DNA of 64,000 bases from Lepidonotus clava. Taxonomy: Eukaryota > Annelida > Polychaeta > Phyllodocida > Polynoidae. The stretch is taken from positions 19,647,961 to 19,711,960 of the forward strand of contig OW387148.1 of the NCBI GenBank assembly GCA_936440205.1, in the 5' to 3' direction. The notes beneath the pieces are model-generated. The model worked only from the letters and a program-made list of their open reading frames with translations, had not been told where the DNA came from and did not search any database. Made by a program: the position numbers and the translations under genes. This document shows, piece by piece, positions 9,687 to 21,600 of this stretch; position 1 is the stretch's first letter; every line of letters starts with the position of its first letter.

Positions 9687-12446
9687 TCATATGATAACTT
9701 CATAAACCGTTCCTGGATCTATTTCGGATGTCCCTGGCCTTACTGTCTTTCGGGCAGATCCCGTTCCGGTCGCTGTTGAGGTGGGCGTGGTCGATCTAGG
9801 AGGAGCGTTAGGCATTGTTCCATGTCCCATCACCGGTTGAGGCCAGTCCGCTCCGACATCGGACCAGCCTGCGTCGATGAGGCGCGGTACTCCCATTGGT
9901 ACAGGAGTGGCTAGCCCTGAGGAATATCTCAGTAGCCTGGCCCTGGTATTGTATTTTAAATTACTCATCATTAGACGGGCTAGTTTCTTAGATACCCTCA
10001 GGGTGTCTGGTAGTGGTACCTTAGATGGATGTTGTCCAGGTCTAGTCGCTGCTCCCATCAGCTGCGCCCCCCAGGTAACTGTCAGAGTATATTTCAGACA
10101 CAGCTGGGTCACCAGTAGATCCCTAATGAGCACATAGCCCTCCGTATAAGTGTGGTCTGAAGGCATGGCCAGTTCCCCCAGAAAGATTGTCTCTATCATA
10201 TGTGGGTTGGCAAACTGTACATACAGTCCATCTACAGTCTTCCTTCTGATATATCTCCACTTTCGCCACACGAGGACCACTATGGCGATGACTAGTACTG
10301 CCAATAATATAGCAAGTACTGCTACCGCAGTGGGGTTGGCGGTCGTGTCCGGGCATCCAGTTAGTTCCCTTTCACCGCGCAGCAGCTTCTCTGGGTCCGC
10401 CGCTTCCAAGGCTATGGCCCGAGGTAAAGTCATGGTTAGTCCGGCCAGGGCAGCCTTGCCTTGGTGGTTCCGCCAGCACTTCCAGAGGATACACCCAATA
10501 ATGGTTACTGCCACCACTATACAGAAGATTGTGAGGAGGCCAAAGCCACCCCCAAAGTTACCTATAGAAAACCATGGGGCGTGTTTGTTCACCTCGTAGC
10601 GGTCAGTTGCTTTCTTGATGCCTCTAGCCAAGTCTTTCCTGTGTTTTTGGATTCGCTTGGCCAGAGAGGATACAGGTATTCTGACCTTTAGGCTTTCCTT
10701 GATTTCCAGTAGCTCTTTCCTAATCGTTTCAGGGATAGGATCTGATTCTAACATAGTGGGTTCATTCTCGGGCCTTGTGAAATTAGCGTTCCATCCTTTC
10801 ACACGACTCGCTGCTCCCAACAGGTCGTTAGGTGGATACACGACCGTGGTAATCCTGGTGCGTCGGTCACAGTTCCGTAAACTATACGGTATCCATGATC
10901 CCTGCGTCTGGAAGGCACAATCGCATTCCACCTGAACTCGCGCATAGTTTTCTATGTTCACCTCCACCGCGGGTTGATTTCTGCAAATCATTTGGCCCCG
11001 AGTGTCAGCGCTGACCACAAGCATATCTCCGTCGTCCAGATACACTGCCATTTCTCCAAAGTCTGCTTCCAAAAGATAGTCCAGTTCACATTTCTCTCGT
11101 ATGGCCATGTCATCGCGTCTCAACAGGGCGGCAGTGCAGGTGTTATCCGTAATCTTTTTCATGTAGGGCAAGTCCTTACAAAGCGTGATGGTCTGCCCAT
11201 AACAGCCTGACCAACTGCCGCTAGCCAGTGGTACGTAGTACTGACGGGACATGGACATAGCCACACTTTTTGGCAGATTAACAATTTGGAGAGCGTCCTT
11301 CTTTTGCCTTCCTCTAACTGGTACTGGCACAGGAAAAGTCAGTACTTCGTAGACTCTAAACAGATGTTCGTCGGCCACGACTGGTACCCTTACATACACG
11401 ATAAGTTCCTGGGTGGTTTCATTAAATTTAAATGAGGGCTGACTGTTCTCATAATAGAAGGAGGGATCTGTGAACGCCACGTGGAATCTGGGGTGGATCC
11501 CTTTTAGATACCTGTTGACTTCCCGGACCGCTCCGACCATATATTGGCGGGGCACCAAGTCCATAGTCAGCTGGCCCCGTGTCAGGCGTTGCACTCCTTT
11601 CCTGAACACGCGAGTTTGCTCGACCACCAGCTGAAGATACACCATTTCTCCTAGCTTGTCTTCTAGAGCGACCGGTATCATATTCAGGTACAGCTCCATC
11701 CAATCTACCTTATGTTGCACGAGCTTCATCCTTCGGCGAGTCGTGTTGTGTGCCTTATTTAGTGATCTTAGATTGTCCAGTAGGCCTATCACGACATGGT
11801 TAACCCTTTCTACAGCCTCGTCATGTTTTTCGTTCATTAGAGCCAGGTCTTCGATCATCTGGTCCGAAGATTCTTGCAATACTTTAATCAATTCCCTGTT
11901 ATATTTGACATCAGCTGCCAGCCCTTGATTCCATGAGGTTGGAAGAGGAAAGGTCGGCCATCCTGGATCGTCCAACATGGTGGGCAGTTTCTTCATCCTC
12001 TTGACCCTTCCACCTGGATTTAATTCCGACCCTTGATTTTGAAGGTCTTGTTGATTGTTCTTTATTAGGGAACTTAAGGTTTCATTAAGAACTTCCCGGT
12101 ACCGACCCTTAAGCGCCTGCGACGTCTGATCCATCCAATTGACCAGCGACCTGATATGGTAACAGGCTCGATCGAGGGCGTCTCCTCCCTGTAGATATCG
12201 ATGACAGACTTGGCCAAAGGTAGCTTTAATGAAGGAGCGCCTTCTTGGAATAGTGATTAGGAAGCCTTGTCGGACATGTGTTATATCCGCGGTGGACATT
12301 AACTTCCCTGGTTTTAACACTACTCCATATTGTTCTAAAGCTATCACTTCAGCGTTAGGGGCTAGCCCTTCAGGTGGGCTGGAGTCGTTATGCACTCCCC
12401 TAATGCCTCCTATCATGGCGAAAACGAACAGCACCGACCACTTCAT
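9687..12446 (-). CDS. env: Env-like membrane glycoprotein of the gypsy element
   Basis: A 919-residue frame starting at an ATG with a clear signal peptide (residues 1-17). A furin-type RVKR lies at about 147-150, followed by long helical, heptad-like stretches to about 280 and a cysteine-rich region at 415-530. A strong membrane helix lies at about 631-656. Unusually, a second hydrophobic helix at about 704-727 is followed by a 190-residue tail rich in Ser, Thr and Pro. N-glycosylation sites (NET, NFT) are scattered in the outer part. Layout and cleavage site fit the class I, baculovirus F-like envelopes of gypsy elements, though I rely on architecture rather than a sequence match. It lies downstream of pol, as expected for a spliced env message. 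Confidence 0.8.
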   Translation of the reverse strand: MKWSVLFVFAMIGGIRGVHNDSSPPEGLAPNAEVIALEQYGVVLKPGKLMSTADITHVRQGFLITIPRRRSFIKATFGQVCHRYLQGGDALDRACYHIRSLVNWMDQTSQALKGRYREVLNETLSSLIKNNQQDLQNQGSELNPGGRVKRMKKLPTMLDDPGWPTFPLPTSWNQGLAADVKYNRELIKVLQESSDQMIEDLALMNEKHDEAVERVNHVVIGLLDNLRSLNKAHNTTRRRMKLVQHKVDWMELYLNMIPVALEDKLGEMVYLQLVVEQTRVFRKGVQRLTRGQLTMDLVPRQYMVGAVREVNRYLKGIHPRFHVAFTDPSFYYENSQPSFKFNETTQELIVYVRVPVVADEHLFRVYEVLTFPVPVPVRGRQKKDALQIVNLPKSVAMSMSRQYYVPLASGSWSGCYGQTITLCKDLPYMKKITDNTCTAALLRRDDMAIREKCELDYLLEADFGEMAVYLDDGDMLVVSADTRGQMICRNQPAVEVNIENYARVQVECDCAFQTQGSWIPYSLRNCDRRTRITTVVYPPNDLLGAASRVKGWNANFTRPENEPTMLESDPIPETIRKELLEIKESLKVRIPVSSLAKRIQKHRKDLARGIKKATDRYEVNKHAPWFSIGNFGGGFGLLTIFCIVVAVTIIGCILWKCWRNHQGKAALAGLTMTLPRAIALEAADPEKLLRGERELTGCPDTTANPTAVAVLAILLAVLVIAIVVLVWRKWRYIRRKTVDGLYVQFANPHMIETIFLGELAMPSDHTYTEGYVLIRDLLVTQLCLKYTLTVTWGAQLMGAATRPGQHPSKVPLPDTLRVSKKLARLMMSNLKYNTRARLLRYSSGLATPVPMGVPRLIDAGWSDVGADWPQPVMGHGTMPNAPPRSTTPTSTATGTGSARKTVRPGTSEIDPGTVYEVII

Positions 12447-12590
12447 TGTTATTGGTTTTAGCGCTAGTCCGTGAGAGTTTAGTTTATAGTTTAACTAAAA
12501 CATGTTCACAACAAAGTTACCTTCACTCTTCTGCGCACCACTATCATCCATGCGCCGAAGTATGCCCTCCTTTCGGGCCCCCTGGTCCAC

Positions 12591-13160
12591 TTAGTTTGGG
12601 ACATGCTCATAGAGATTTTGCCCATTGTCATTCACCACTCGCCTGATGACTCCGCTCTCGTCCTTGGTGACCGTGATCCTCAAGCCTCTCATACGTTCGC
12701 AGGACGAGGGGCGCATTGCTCTGAGGGGTCTTGGCCTAGTAGGTTCCAGTCCGAAACGGCCCCCGTTGGATCGTACGACGGTTGGCTCGAGGGGTATGGG
12801 TTCGGTACCTGCGGTGGGTTTGTCGTTGGGAGTGGGCTCGGCCATAGTGGGCCCCCCGGCTGGCTGGTTGGCGTCCACTGCTGCTGGTTCCATAGCAGTG
12901 GTGAGGGATTGGCGTTGCAGCTCGTTGTCAAGCTGCTCAAGTCTAAACAAGCGGGGTCCGCAGGCTGTAAGTGGTGGAGGAGGGGAGCTCCCGCTGGCCC
13001 GTTCCCCACCGGTGGGGTTGGCGCGTGTTGAACGGGTGCTACCTCCACTTTTAGTCCTGGAGCGGCGACGGTTAGCTGTTCCCCTCCCGATCGCCTTTCC
13101 AGAGTGGGCAGAGGTCGGCCGCCTCGTGTTGTTTGTAGTCTGGTACTTTCCTTGACGCAT
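12591..13160 (-). CDS. Accessory ORF B, arginine-rich, overlaps ORF A
   Basis: A 189-residue frame from an ATG. It is basic near the N-terminus (RRRSRTKSGG), then rich in Pro, Ala and Thr, and ends with a more ordered segment (RITVTKDESGVIRRVVNDNG). It shares about 470 bp with the 323-residue ORF A in another frame and stops 145 bp before the env start. The arginine-rich patch is of the kind that binds RNA in small retroviral regulatory proteins, but no homology is visible. It could be a chance frame, although its length and ordered C-terminal end argue against that. Confidence 0.45.
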   Translation of the reverse strand: MRQGKYQTTNNTRRPTSAHSGKAIGRGTANRRRSRTKSGGSTRSTRANPTGGERASGSSPPPPLTACGPRLFRLEQLDNELQRQSLTTAMEPAAVDANQPAGGPTMAEPTPNDKPTAGTEPIPLEPTVVRSNGGRFGLEPTRPRPLRAMRPSSCERMRGLRITVTKDESGVIRRVVNDNGQNLYEHVPN

Positions 13161-13660
13161 TTAGAGTTTTGTGTGGTCCTTTGAATGAAAGGAGCTACCT
13201 GAGTTTTAATCTCAGCTAACTGTTTGTTTGATTTTGGCACATCCAGTCCTACTGTCCTTCTAATTTCGTCAACAGTCTCAAATAGTTGGAACAGTGGTTG
13301 CGTAAGGTCCCAGAACCAGCCGGCCTGAATCTGCACCGGTTGGTTGGCCGCTTCCTCCTTCTGAACCGGCTTGGCCAACGCCGTTAGCCTTGGCTCGGGC
13401 TCCGAGTCGCTCACCTCAGATAAATTGTAGAAGTCTTTATCTGCTGTCTTCTTTTTGGCTGGAGCCGATTTAGCGGACCTCTTGGCTCCGCCTGTGGTCG
13501 TTCTGGTGGGCCGCCGGGCTGGTGTCCTTGGCTTCTTCCGGGCAATCCCGGCGTCGGTTGAGTCCGGACGGACGCCCCCCCGGCCCGGCCAACTCCACCG
13601 CCTAAGGGTCTGAGCCGGTCGTTTCTTAGTACTCTCCTTCTCGACTGTCTTTTCTTTCAT
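12689..13660 (-). CDS. Accessory ORF A, basic N-terminus
   Basis: A 323-residue frame from an ATG lying between pol and env. Residues 1-75 are very basic with two nuclear-localisation-like clusters (KKPRTPARRPTR and KRSAKSAPAKKK). An acidic segment (SEVSDSEPEPR) follows, then a possible helical domain around residues 105-165 with Trp and Leu, and a long Pro/Thr/Gln-rich tail. No known domain is recognised. The basic and acidic segments would suit a nucleic-acid-binding or nuclear regulator. The second half is double-coded with ORF B. Confidence 0.6.
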   Translation of the reverse strand: MKEKTVEKESTKKRPAQTLRRWSWPGRGGVRPDSTDAGIARKKPRTPARRPTRTTTGGAKRSAKSAPAKKKTADKDFYNLSEVSDSEPEPRLTALAKPVQKEEAANQPVQIQAGWFWDLTQPLFQLFETVDEIRRTVGLDVPKSNKQLAEIKTQVAPFIQRTTQNSKCVKESTRLQTTRGGRPLPTLERRSGGEQLTVAAPGLKVEVAPVQHAPTPPVGNGPAGAPLLHHLQPADPACLDLSSLTTSCNANPSPLLWNQQQWTPTSQPGGPLWPSPLPTTNPPQVPNPYPSSQPSYDPTGAVSDWNLLGQDPSEQCAPRPANV

Positions 13661-14319
13661 TTGGTAAAATCCTAAAAGAATGGCCCAACGAACCTTCCCT
13701 TGGTAGGTAGCGCCCTCTGGTGGGGGCGGCTAATCCGTTTCCTTCTCAGGGGGACGATGATCCTTCCCTCCGTGTCCGCAGGGAAAGTAGTGGTCCCCTT
13801 TGGATTGCTATGTGGCCGGAGGGCTAGGCAGTTCCCCATGAGTCGGTGGATCAGTGTCCCAGCTAAGTTCTCTTTCCGCTCCTTCCAGGAGAAGTCGAAA
13901 GTTGAACAATTTCTATCTCCAACTTTCGTTCAGAGATAGAATCAATGTCTATCTCCGTTTCCTCCCGGGCTGGGTTATGCGTACAATCACCTGCAGCAAA
14001 GGTGACCGCCTAGGAGCAGAGTTGCGGACCGACTGGCGGATTGGCGCGGATCCCACGAAATTATAACCGATCCGCTTGTCCATGCCGTCTCCATATTTGG
14101 AGCTGTATCTTGTTTCAGGTGGGGGGAACGCTTGCATCCGGTCCCAGGAGATGACGCCAAACCACTGGCATCTCCCCTGGTGTGCGCACCCTCCCTTTCT
14201 GCCACGCCCCTGGGCGCGGCGAGGTGGCCGTGAGGTAGGCCACCTGTTCCATTAGCGTTGATGCTAACGGTGCCGCTCCGCCGAACCTTTATTTTCACAG
14301 GGCGGCAAGATTTCCTGTA
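13661..14319. other. Spacer between pol and the accessory ORFs
   Basis: About 660 bp without a convincing gene. A short inverted/direct duplication around TATCTCCAACTTTCG and its partner occurs at 13890-13940. Small frames here lack any recognisable features. Confidence 0.4.
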
Positions 14320-17300
14320 TTAATCATCCATGTCGTCGCTTTCCCCGCCGTTGAACAGAGCGGCGTAGTTAGGCCGACGGTTCCGACGCAGGTTATAGCC
14401 ACCTTTCGTCGGGACATGGTCCTCTTCTGTTTTTTCTGGGCTCTGTTCCGATGTATCCGAGATCGGTACATCACCGCAGGGCAGTTTTATGGGCTTGTTG
14501 TTGCCTGGAGGGGATCTCCCTTCCAACGGCTGGCCTTTGCCCCTTCGTTTAGCTCGTTTGCGTTTCCTCTGTCCATTAGCGCCAGCTGTTCCCCGTTCAC
14601 AGGCGGCTTTATTAGGAACAAAGGATAAGTTTGGTGACAGCGCGGTGTCCGCACTGGCGCCCTGACCATCAGTGATTTGCCCATCCGTTTCTGCTAAATC
14701 AGTGGGACTTGGACCAGGTTTTTGTGTAGGTACCTTCCTGGTCATAGGAACTGCATCATGCTCACGGGGACCGGTCGTTCCCGTTGAGTTTTCAGTCTCA
14801 GCACCCCTTATTTCGCCATCTTCCTCAGCGATTTCACCCGTCGGAGTGTGATGCAATTCAGGGTTTCGGTCAGGATCTGCCCCTTTTGAGTTAGTGATTT
14901 TCGCTTCTCTCACCATTTTGGGAATGTTATGAGGGACGGCGGGGGACCAAGGCCCATGTGCAGGTTTGAGTTTTGAAATGTTTACTAGATGTGGTACCTG
15001 TTTCCCAGTTTTTAAAGACACTAGTCTAACAAGGTGGTCCCCTTTTGTTTCAATTACCCTGAATGGCCCGGTATACCTGTTTGAGAACTTAGACGCTTTA
15101 TTTTCACTAGCTAAAGGGTCGTACATGTATACCATATCACCTTCGTACATCTGAGTGGGCCGCGCCCGCTCATCAATTCGCAGCCTCAGATCTTTTTCAT
15201 AGTTTTGAACAACTCGTTCTGCCATATTCTTAAACATAGCAATGTTGTCCTTTGTTTGCATGAAGAATTCACAGTCATTCAGCGTTTCAGGGATTGTTCC
15301 CTGCTCAGGCATTCCCATGCTAATTGGATCTCTGCCAAACAGCAAGGTATGCGGGCTGTATCCCGACCGTACACTGATCGTGGATCTAACTGTCCACAAT
15401 GCAATGGGAAGTAGATCGATCCAGTTACAGTGGTCGTCAGGGATATAATAAGCAATCAGGTTTTCAATGGTTTTATGTAGTCTTTCTACCCGAGCGTTGC
15501 CAGTCGGCATTCGCCCGGTAGTGAACGTTTGTTTGCACGCTAGTCGGGTAGTAATCTCCCGGAACAGTCCTGATAGGAAGGCCGCCCCCCGGTCTGTGTG
15601 CAGACGGTTTACCCGCCCATACCGACACACTATCCCGGTTAGGAAACAGTTGGCCGCGGTTTGCGCAGTGGAGTCTTTCGTGGTGAAAGCCTCCGGCCAA
15701 CCTGTTAGTAGGTCTATGAAGGTCATGATATATTTTGACCCATCCCTAGCCCTCTTTAGTGGCCCGATGAAATCACACTGTACCACCTCAAAGGGTCGAG
15801 TCGGCCTCTCCCAAGACTTAGCTAAGGCCTTGAAATGTGGGGCCCGTCTCCTTAGAGAGCAGGTTTCACAGGACTTCACATAGTCTGCTATGTCGGCGTT
15901 CATGTTTCGCCAGTAGAATCTGTCAGAGATTTTGGTAGTGAGATTACTGATACCCACATGTCCCCCAGCTAAAATATCATTATGTAACAGTCTCAGGACT
16001 TTGGGAATCAACCTGCCCGGAACCATCATGCGAGGTTTTAGTCTGACCAGTTGGTCTTGGTGTTTGTTATACCTTTTGACGTTGAACCTACAAAGCACCC
16101 CTGGTGCTACCATTCCCACAAAATCGGCTTGGTCCATTATTCGCCTAGCTTCGAGGGGATCTGTTGGTAGGTCTCCGTCCTGCAGGTAGTCTATTAATTG
16201 CGCGCACTCTGCATCTTGGAGTTGCGCGTTTATTACCGTAGCCACAGAAAGCTCTTCATCCTGAACTTCGGCCTCAAATAACTCACATCCCACAGCGGGC
16301 TCATATTCTTCACCTGGGACATGTTCATGATAGACTCGAGACAAATAGTCCGGTAGAAAATGAGTCGCTCCTGGCTCATATATGATTTCAAAATCAAAAT
16401 CTGATAGCGCTAAAGCCCACCGTCTCAGCCGGGCTGACGGGGCTTTGTAGGCACTTTGTAGCAGGGGGATCAACGGTTTGTGATCAGTTACTATTGTGAT
16501 TTTAGCTCCCTGCAACATATCCTCATAGTTCTTAATGCCTTTAATTACTGCCAGAGCCTCTTTTTCTGTTACCGAATAATTTAATTCGGCGTCACGGAGG
16601 GTACACCCCCAGAAAGCAACCGGACGGTAGATCTCATCTAGTTTATGACAAACCGCTGCACCGCACGCGGCGTCTGATGCATCTGTTAGCAGATAGAAAT
16701 GCCCCCCTATATCTGGATGAATTAGTAAGGGCGGCGAGGTGAGCAGTTTCTTTAACTGTTGAAACGCTTCCTCGCAGGCCTCCGTCCACTCGAAATAGAC
16801 TTCTTTCTTAAGCAGCCGATTTAACGGTTTAGCTAGATCAGCAAAATTTGGGACAAACGATCGGTAGTAATTACACAGTCCCAGAAATGATTTAATAGTT
16901 TTCACATTATGTGGACGGTTAAAGGCTGTAATCTTTTCTGTGGTTACCCTTTGTGTAGCCACTCCCTCCGCGTTTACTACGTGGCCGAGGAAATTGATTT
17001 CACTGCGGCACCACTCACACTTTGACGGTTTCAGTTTGAGATTAGCTCTCGCCAAAGCTTGGAGAACCACCTCAACGCTCGCCAGGTGTTCTTCAAATGT
17101 AGTGTCGTAGACGATTACGTCGTCTAAATATGCTAAGCATGTTCTAGGAATCAATCCCTTTAGCGCTATGGCCATTACCTTGGTAAACTGCCAAGGCGCA
17201 CCAACTAAGCCAAATGGTACATGCTTATACTGATACACACCCATCGGGGTTTCAAAAGCGGTATATTTTCTACTGTCTTCTTCGATTACACACTGATGAT

Positions 17301-18605
17301 AGCCGCTCAACAGATCTAAAGCTGTCCACATAGTGGGTTTCTTGTAAGCCATATATAGGAAAAGCGAGCGAGCCGTGGGCATGGGGAATTTATCTTTAAA
17401 AGTGACTTGATTAAGCATGCGAAAGTCTGTACAGAGCCTAGGCTTGCCATCTTTCTTCTGCACTACCACCAGCGGGCTTCGCCAAGCCGATTCGCTGGGC
17501 TCTATGACACCTATATCTATGAGTTGCCTAACCTGTTCATCGATGATATCCATTTTCTGTGGAGAGTATCGGTATGGTCTAGAACTTATGACTCCTTGCG
17601 ACTCATCCACAATGATTCTCATCGGCGCTATTTCACAGTGACCTAACTCTTTCATTGAGAACGCTAGTGCATTCCTGTTGTTATTAAGCATTTGTCTAAA
17701 CCTTACCTGTTGTTCTTCGTTTAAGCACGACTCGGTTAGATCTATTTTACTTACATTTTCATCCATTTTACCTCGGGATTTCTCCTCAGAGGTTTGGCTT
17801 TCCATTTGCACTGCGTCTTTCATTACTTCTACAGAAATCCTACAGATGGACATTGGGGTCTCTGTTTTAGTTAGATAACACAAGTCTAGGAACTCTTCTA
17901 TCTGATCTTGGTTTACCTCAGGCACTGCGCATTCTTCCGCAAAAGCTAACACTTCCTGGGGAGTGATTTCTTGCATTTCATCTAGCGGATTCATGACTTT
18001 GATCCACCACTGACTTCCCACCGTATTCACGCACCCCTCCACTAGGACAGGTGCAGTGACTGCTGGTGCGCAGTAAGCCACTGGTGAGTCTAATCCCAGC
18101 GGCTCTCGGGTGGTAACCGGTATGATGCATTCATTTCCCGGTGGAATTTTCACTGTTTCTTTGCTGACTATAGGGTTTCCACAAAACACTTCTATCTTTG
18201 CGCCTGGTAGAGATAAATCTGATCGAAGCACTGTTAATAAGTTTCTACCGATTACTATTAGGTGGCATAGATCGTCCACTATGTTGAAATCATAGCAGAC
18301 CACCGATCCCTGGATTGAAAACTTACATCTAATTTGTTCTAGTATTACTTGAGACGAGTTGTCTGCTAGACTGATGTTTCCTTTCGATACCTTCCATTCA
18401 TCTAAAATGCATTGTTTAGGGATCTGCCGTTTACAATGGGTGGACATGAAGCAATCGCTCGCTCCTGTGTCTACCAAAGATCTAACCTCCTTCTGATCAT
18501 CAAATCTTAACGTTAAGAAAAATGCTTCGTCTCCTATCTCTCTCCTAGCTGGTCCGTCCACTGCGCCTAATTCTATCGTGGAATGAACGGACCCCTCCTC
18601 TAGTT
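14320..18605 (-). CDS. pol: Pol polyprotein of the gypsy element (PR-RT-RH-IN)
   Basis: A frame of about 1413 codons. In order: an aspartic protease with LVDTGAS near the N-terminus; reverse transcriptase with the YLDD active site about 480 residues in, preceded by the typical LDLLSGYHQ and PFGL blocks; RNase H (TDAS...E...TDHKPL) around 625-750; an integrase zinc region (H-x-H, C-x2-C) around 880-925; the integrase core with CDF, HTDRGA and the NARVER glutamate; a GPY/F-type module (YTGPFRV) around 1190; and a long hydrophilic tail of about 190 residues. Its open frame starts in the -1 register right at the gag end, so I place its start at the gag-pol junction rather than at an ATG. The domain order defines Ty3/gypsy. 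Confidence 0.92.
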
Positions 18606-21600
18606 TCCCTGACTCTTTTGTTCTGTGCCACTGGCTTTACTATCTTTGTACATCCGCGGGGGTTTTTCCCTCAATCTATTCTTTAGCCACAAGCACGCTT
18701 CTGTGGAGTGACCGTGTTGTTGGTGAATGATACAAAACTTACTTTCATCGAAAGGTAGCCTGGGTCTTTCCACTTTCTGCTGAGTTGGGGGGTTCTTTCC
18801 TTTGTCTGCCTCTCTGTTCGGGGCGGTATTGGGTTTAGTCTTCTGATCTGAATTTCTTTCACCCTTCTGATTTTCATACCTATCTTTTCTCTCATAACCT
18901 TGCTGTTTATAGTTACCACCATTCTGGGGAGCTCCGCTTTGCCCTGGTTTTGGTTTCTGAAACCATGGAGCGGCCTCCAGTCGGGCCAGCACCACTCCAA
19001 ACCGTTCGGAGATAGAGTTTAGGGCTGCGGTCTCCTCTGACGCTTGGCTCCCAGCCAGCTCGCTTACTGCATTAGATATTTTAGTTCCCCCTTTGCCTTT
19101 GTCCAACGACTCTAGTCTCGTTGCACAATCCACCGCTTCGGTGAACGACTTAGGGTCCAGTATAGCTACCTGTCTGGCTACGCCCTGTTTTAATCCTTCT
19201 AAAAACACAGCTAACATCATACTTTCGCTTGCTTCTGCTTTAACCTGTTTTTGTTTCAGAACACCTGCAAATTCGATCACGCTCTGGTCTTTTCCTTGTT
19301 TAAGGCCACAGAACTCTGCGTGTTTCTGCCACTTAGCTCTTCGATCGCCGAAGATCTTTGTCATTTGAGTTTCTAATTTCTCAAATGTATTTTTCTCGCT
19401 TTCAGCTAAGGCTCCTGCCCAGTCATCTGCCCGTCCCTTCAGGCCTAATAGCGTCATATTCAGGAGATGGGCGTCCGACCAATCATAGATAGCTTTCAGT
19501 CGCTTCAGTTCCCTGAAATACTTTTCTATCTGCTCATCCTCCTTCCCACTAAACCATGGTAATCTAATATTTGGTCCCCTTTGATGACCATTGTGGGACG
19601 TTTCCCGCACTGGCGGGGGTACTTGGCCCCATGCCATTCTTAGCTGCGGAAAAAGATCCCAGATATTTGGCTGGTTCGGCGGGTTTGGGGGATTATTCTG
19701 ACCTGGTGGGCCCGGCGGACCTGGCGGTCCCGGTGGGCCCGGCGGTGGAGGATTCGGCGGATTCGGGGGGTTGTTCTGACCTGGCGGTCCTGGCGGACCG
19801 GGCAGTGGATTTTGGGGGTTATCCTGGCCTTGTGGGCCCGGCGGGTTGGGTTGATTCGGAGGGGGATTATTAATAAGGTTTTGGGGAGGGTTGTTGAGAA
19901 GGTTTTGAGGAGGGTTGTTGAGAAGGTTTTGAGGAGGGTTGTTGAGAAGGTTTAGAGGAGGGTTGTTGAGAAGGTTTTGAGGAGGGTTGTTGAGAAGGTT
20001 TAGAGGAGGGTTAGGCCCTTGTGGGTTGGCCTGATTATCCTGGCCTCCCTGGACCTGCTGATTAAGAGGAGGAATAAGTCCTTGAGGGTTGGCCTGATCG
20101 TTCTGGCCCCCTTGAACTTGTTGATTAAGGGGAGGATTGGCCTGAATACCTTGGCCTCCTTGGGCCTGTTGATTAAGAGGAGGGTTAGCCTGATTACCTT
20201 GGCCTCCTTGGGCCTGTTGGCCCTGTTGGTTTCCCCTTCCTCCTTGACCTGCCTGTATAGGGGCTCCCATTGCCTGCCTTATGAAAGGGTACAATATATT
20301 TTGTTGTATGGGCCCAAGGTCTATCCCACCTCCTGCCGGTGCGCCTCGGCCCGGTTGTTGGTCTGGGATTTGACCATTCCCATCCCCTACTAGATCCACC
20401 AAAGGTACGCCTCCTTCCGCCATATTATTTTCGTGGAGGTTTTGTATATCGTGATTGTCCCACTGTTCTTTCACAGGTATTCCCTCTACACTAATTTCGT
20501 CCTCTCTTTCTTGTTTATCCTTCTTACCTGTCTCTAAAACATCCTCGGTAATAAGTTCGTATGACGACGAGGTTGATTTATCTTCTCTAGCTAATTTTCT
20601 ATCAGGACTTCCCCCTCTGACATCTGCGGCTGCTTGTTCGGTCTCGCTATTTTCTTCCTCGTACTCGTCCTCGTATTCTTCATACGATTCATGAGTTAGA
20701 GTGTTAAAATCTTGTGCTTTAAGCGTTACATTTTCTTCACTATCCTGATCGCTTAGCCTCTCTAAATCTATGTGCTTTTCGGGGCTTGAGTCTGCCCACT
20801 GCTTTAATATTTCGGCTGGATCAAAGGCCCGAGCCTCCGTTCTTTTACCAGCTTGGTCTAAGTTCGTTTCTACACCGTAAGTTAATCGATAGGGTTGTAA
20901 ATTGCCTACTTTCTCGCCGTTTCCCTCTGCTTCCCTTCCCACTCCCCTATCCCCTCCCACTGTTTTTCCTTTAGCTACAGTGGAATAAGGAATGGACGCC
21001 CCCGGGTTGGGGTGAGTTGGTGTTACCAGTGGGTGACTGATAAACTCAAGTCGTTGGGGTAATGGATAGGTGAGAGAGCTCCCATCAGGTAGGATTACCG
21101 GATTTTCGGGGCGTTTTCCCCCTGATGGGCTGGAGTTATCCGCGGTGTTTTGTCGTTGTTTTAGGTTTCCTGAAGAAAATAGGTTATCTTCATTGGAAAC
21201 TTCCTGTTCGCCTTCACCTCCCGCAGCAGGTAGTAAACGATAAGGAACACTTTGGTTACACCACGGGTTGTTCACATCGGATTCACAGGTGGAGCGAGAG
21301 CTAGTACCAGTTTCGTGGTCCGTAGGTGGTACGTACCCTGGGTTCCAATATTGCTGATATTCCGTGAGACGGTTCTTCCCTTCAACTCGTCCCGAGTGTG
21401 TTAGGGTTTCAAGTCCTTCGTCAAGAACCGGCCTATCTTTGGACCCTAGGTGCCAGGGAAATGGTTTACCTTTGCCACGGGTTTGGTAATTTTGTGCACC
21501 TTCGGGGCAGAGCTGCTTGGGTCTGGCTGCGACCTCCTGTCTCTGTGCCTCCCCGTCTAAGGGATTACCTACCAGGTGGCGGTTTTCCACATTCCCTGTA

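Noticed and set aside
10150-10599. Plus-strand frames antisense to env (up to 149 codons)
   Set aside because: They are shadows of the env coding strand in GC-richer DNA, with no domains of their own.
15467-15883. A 138-codon plus-strand frame antisense to the integrase region
   Set aside because: It lies wholly within conserved integrase coding sequence on the minus strand, so it is a mirror frame.
19866-20012. CRISPR-like regular repeats
   Set aside because: The 24-bp units are directly adjacent, without unique spacers, and keep the gag frame.
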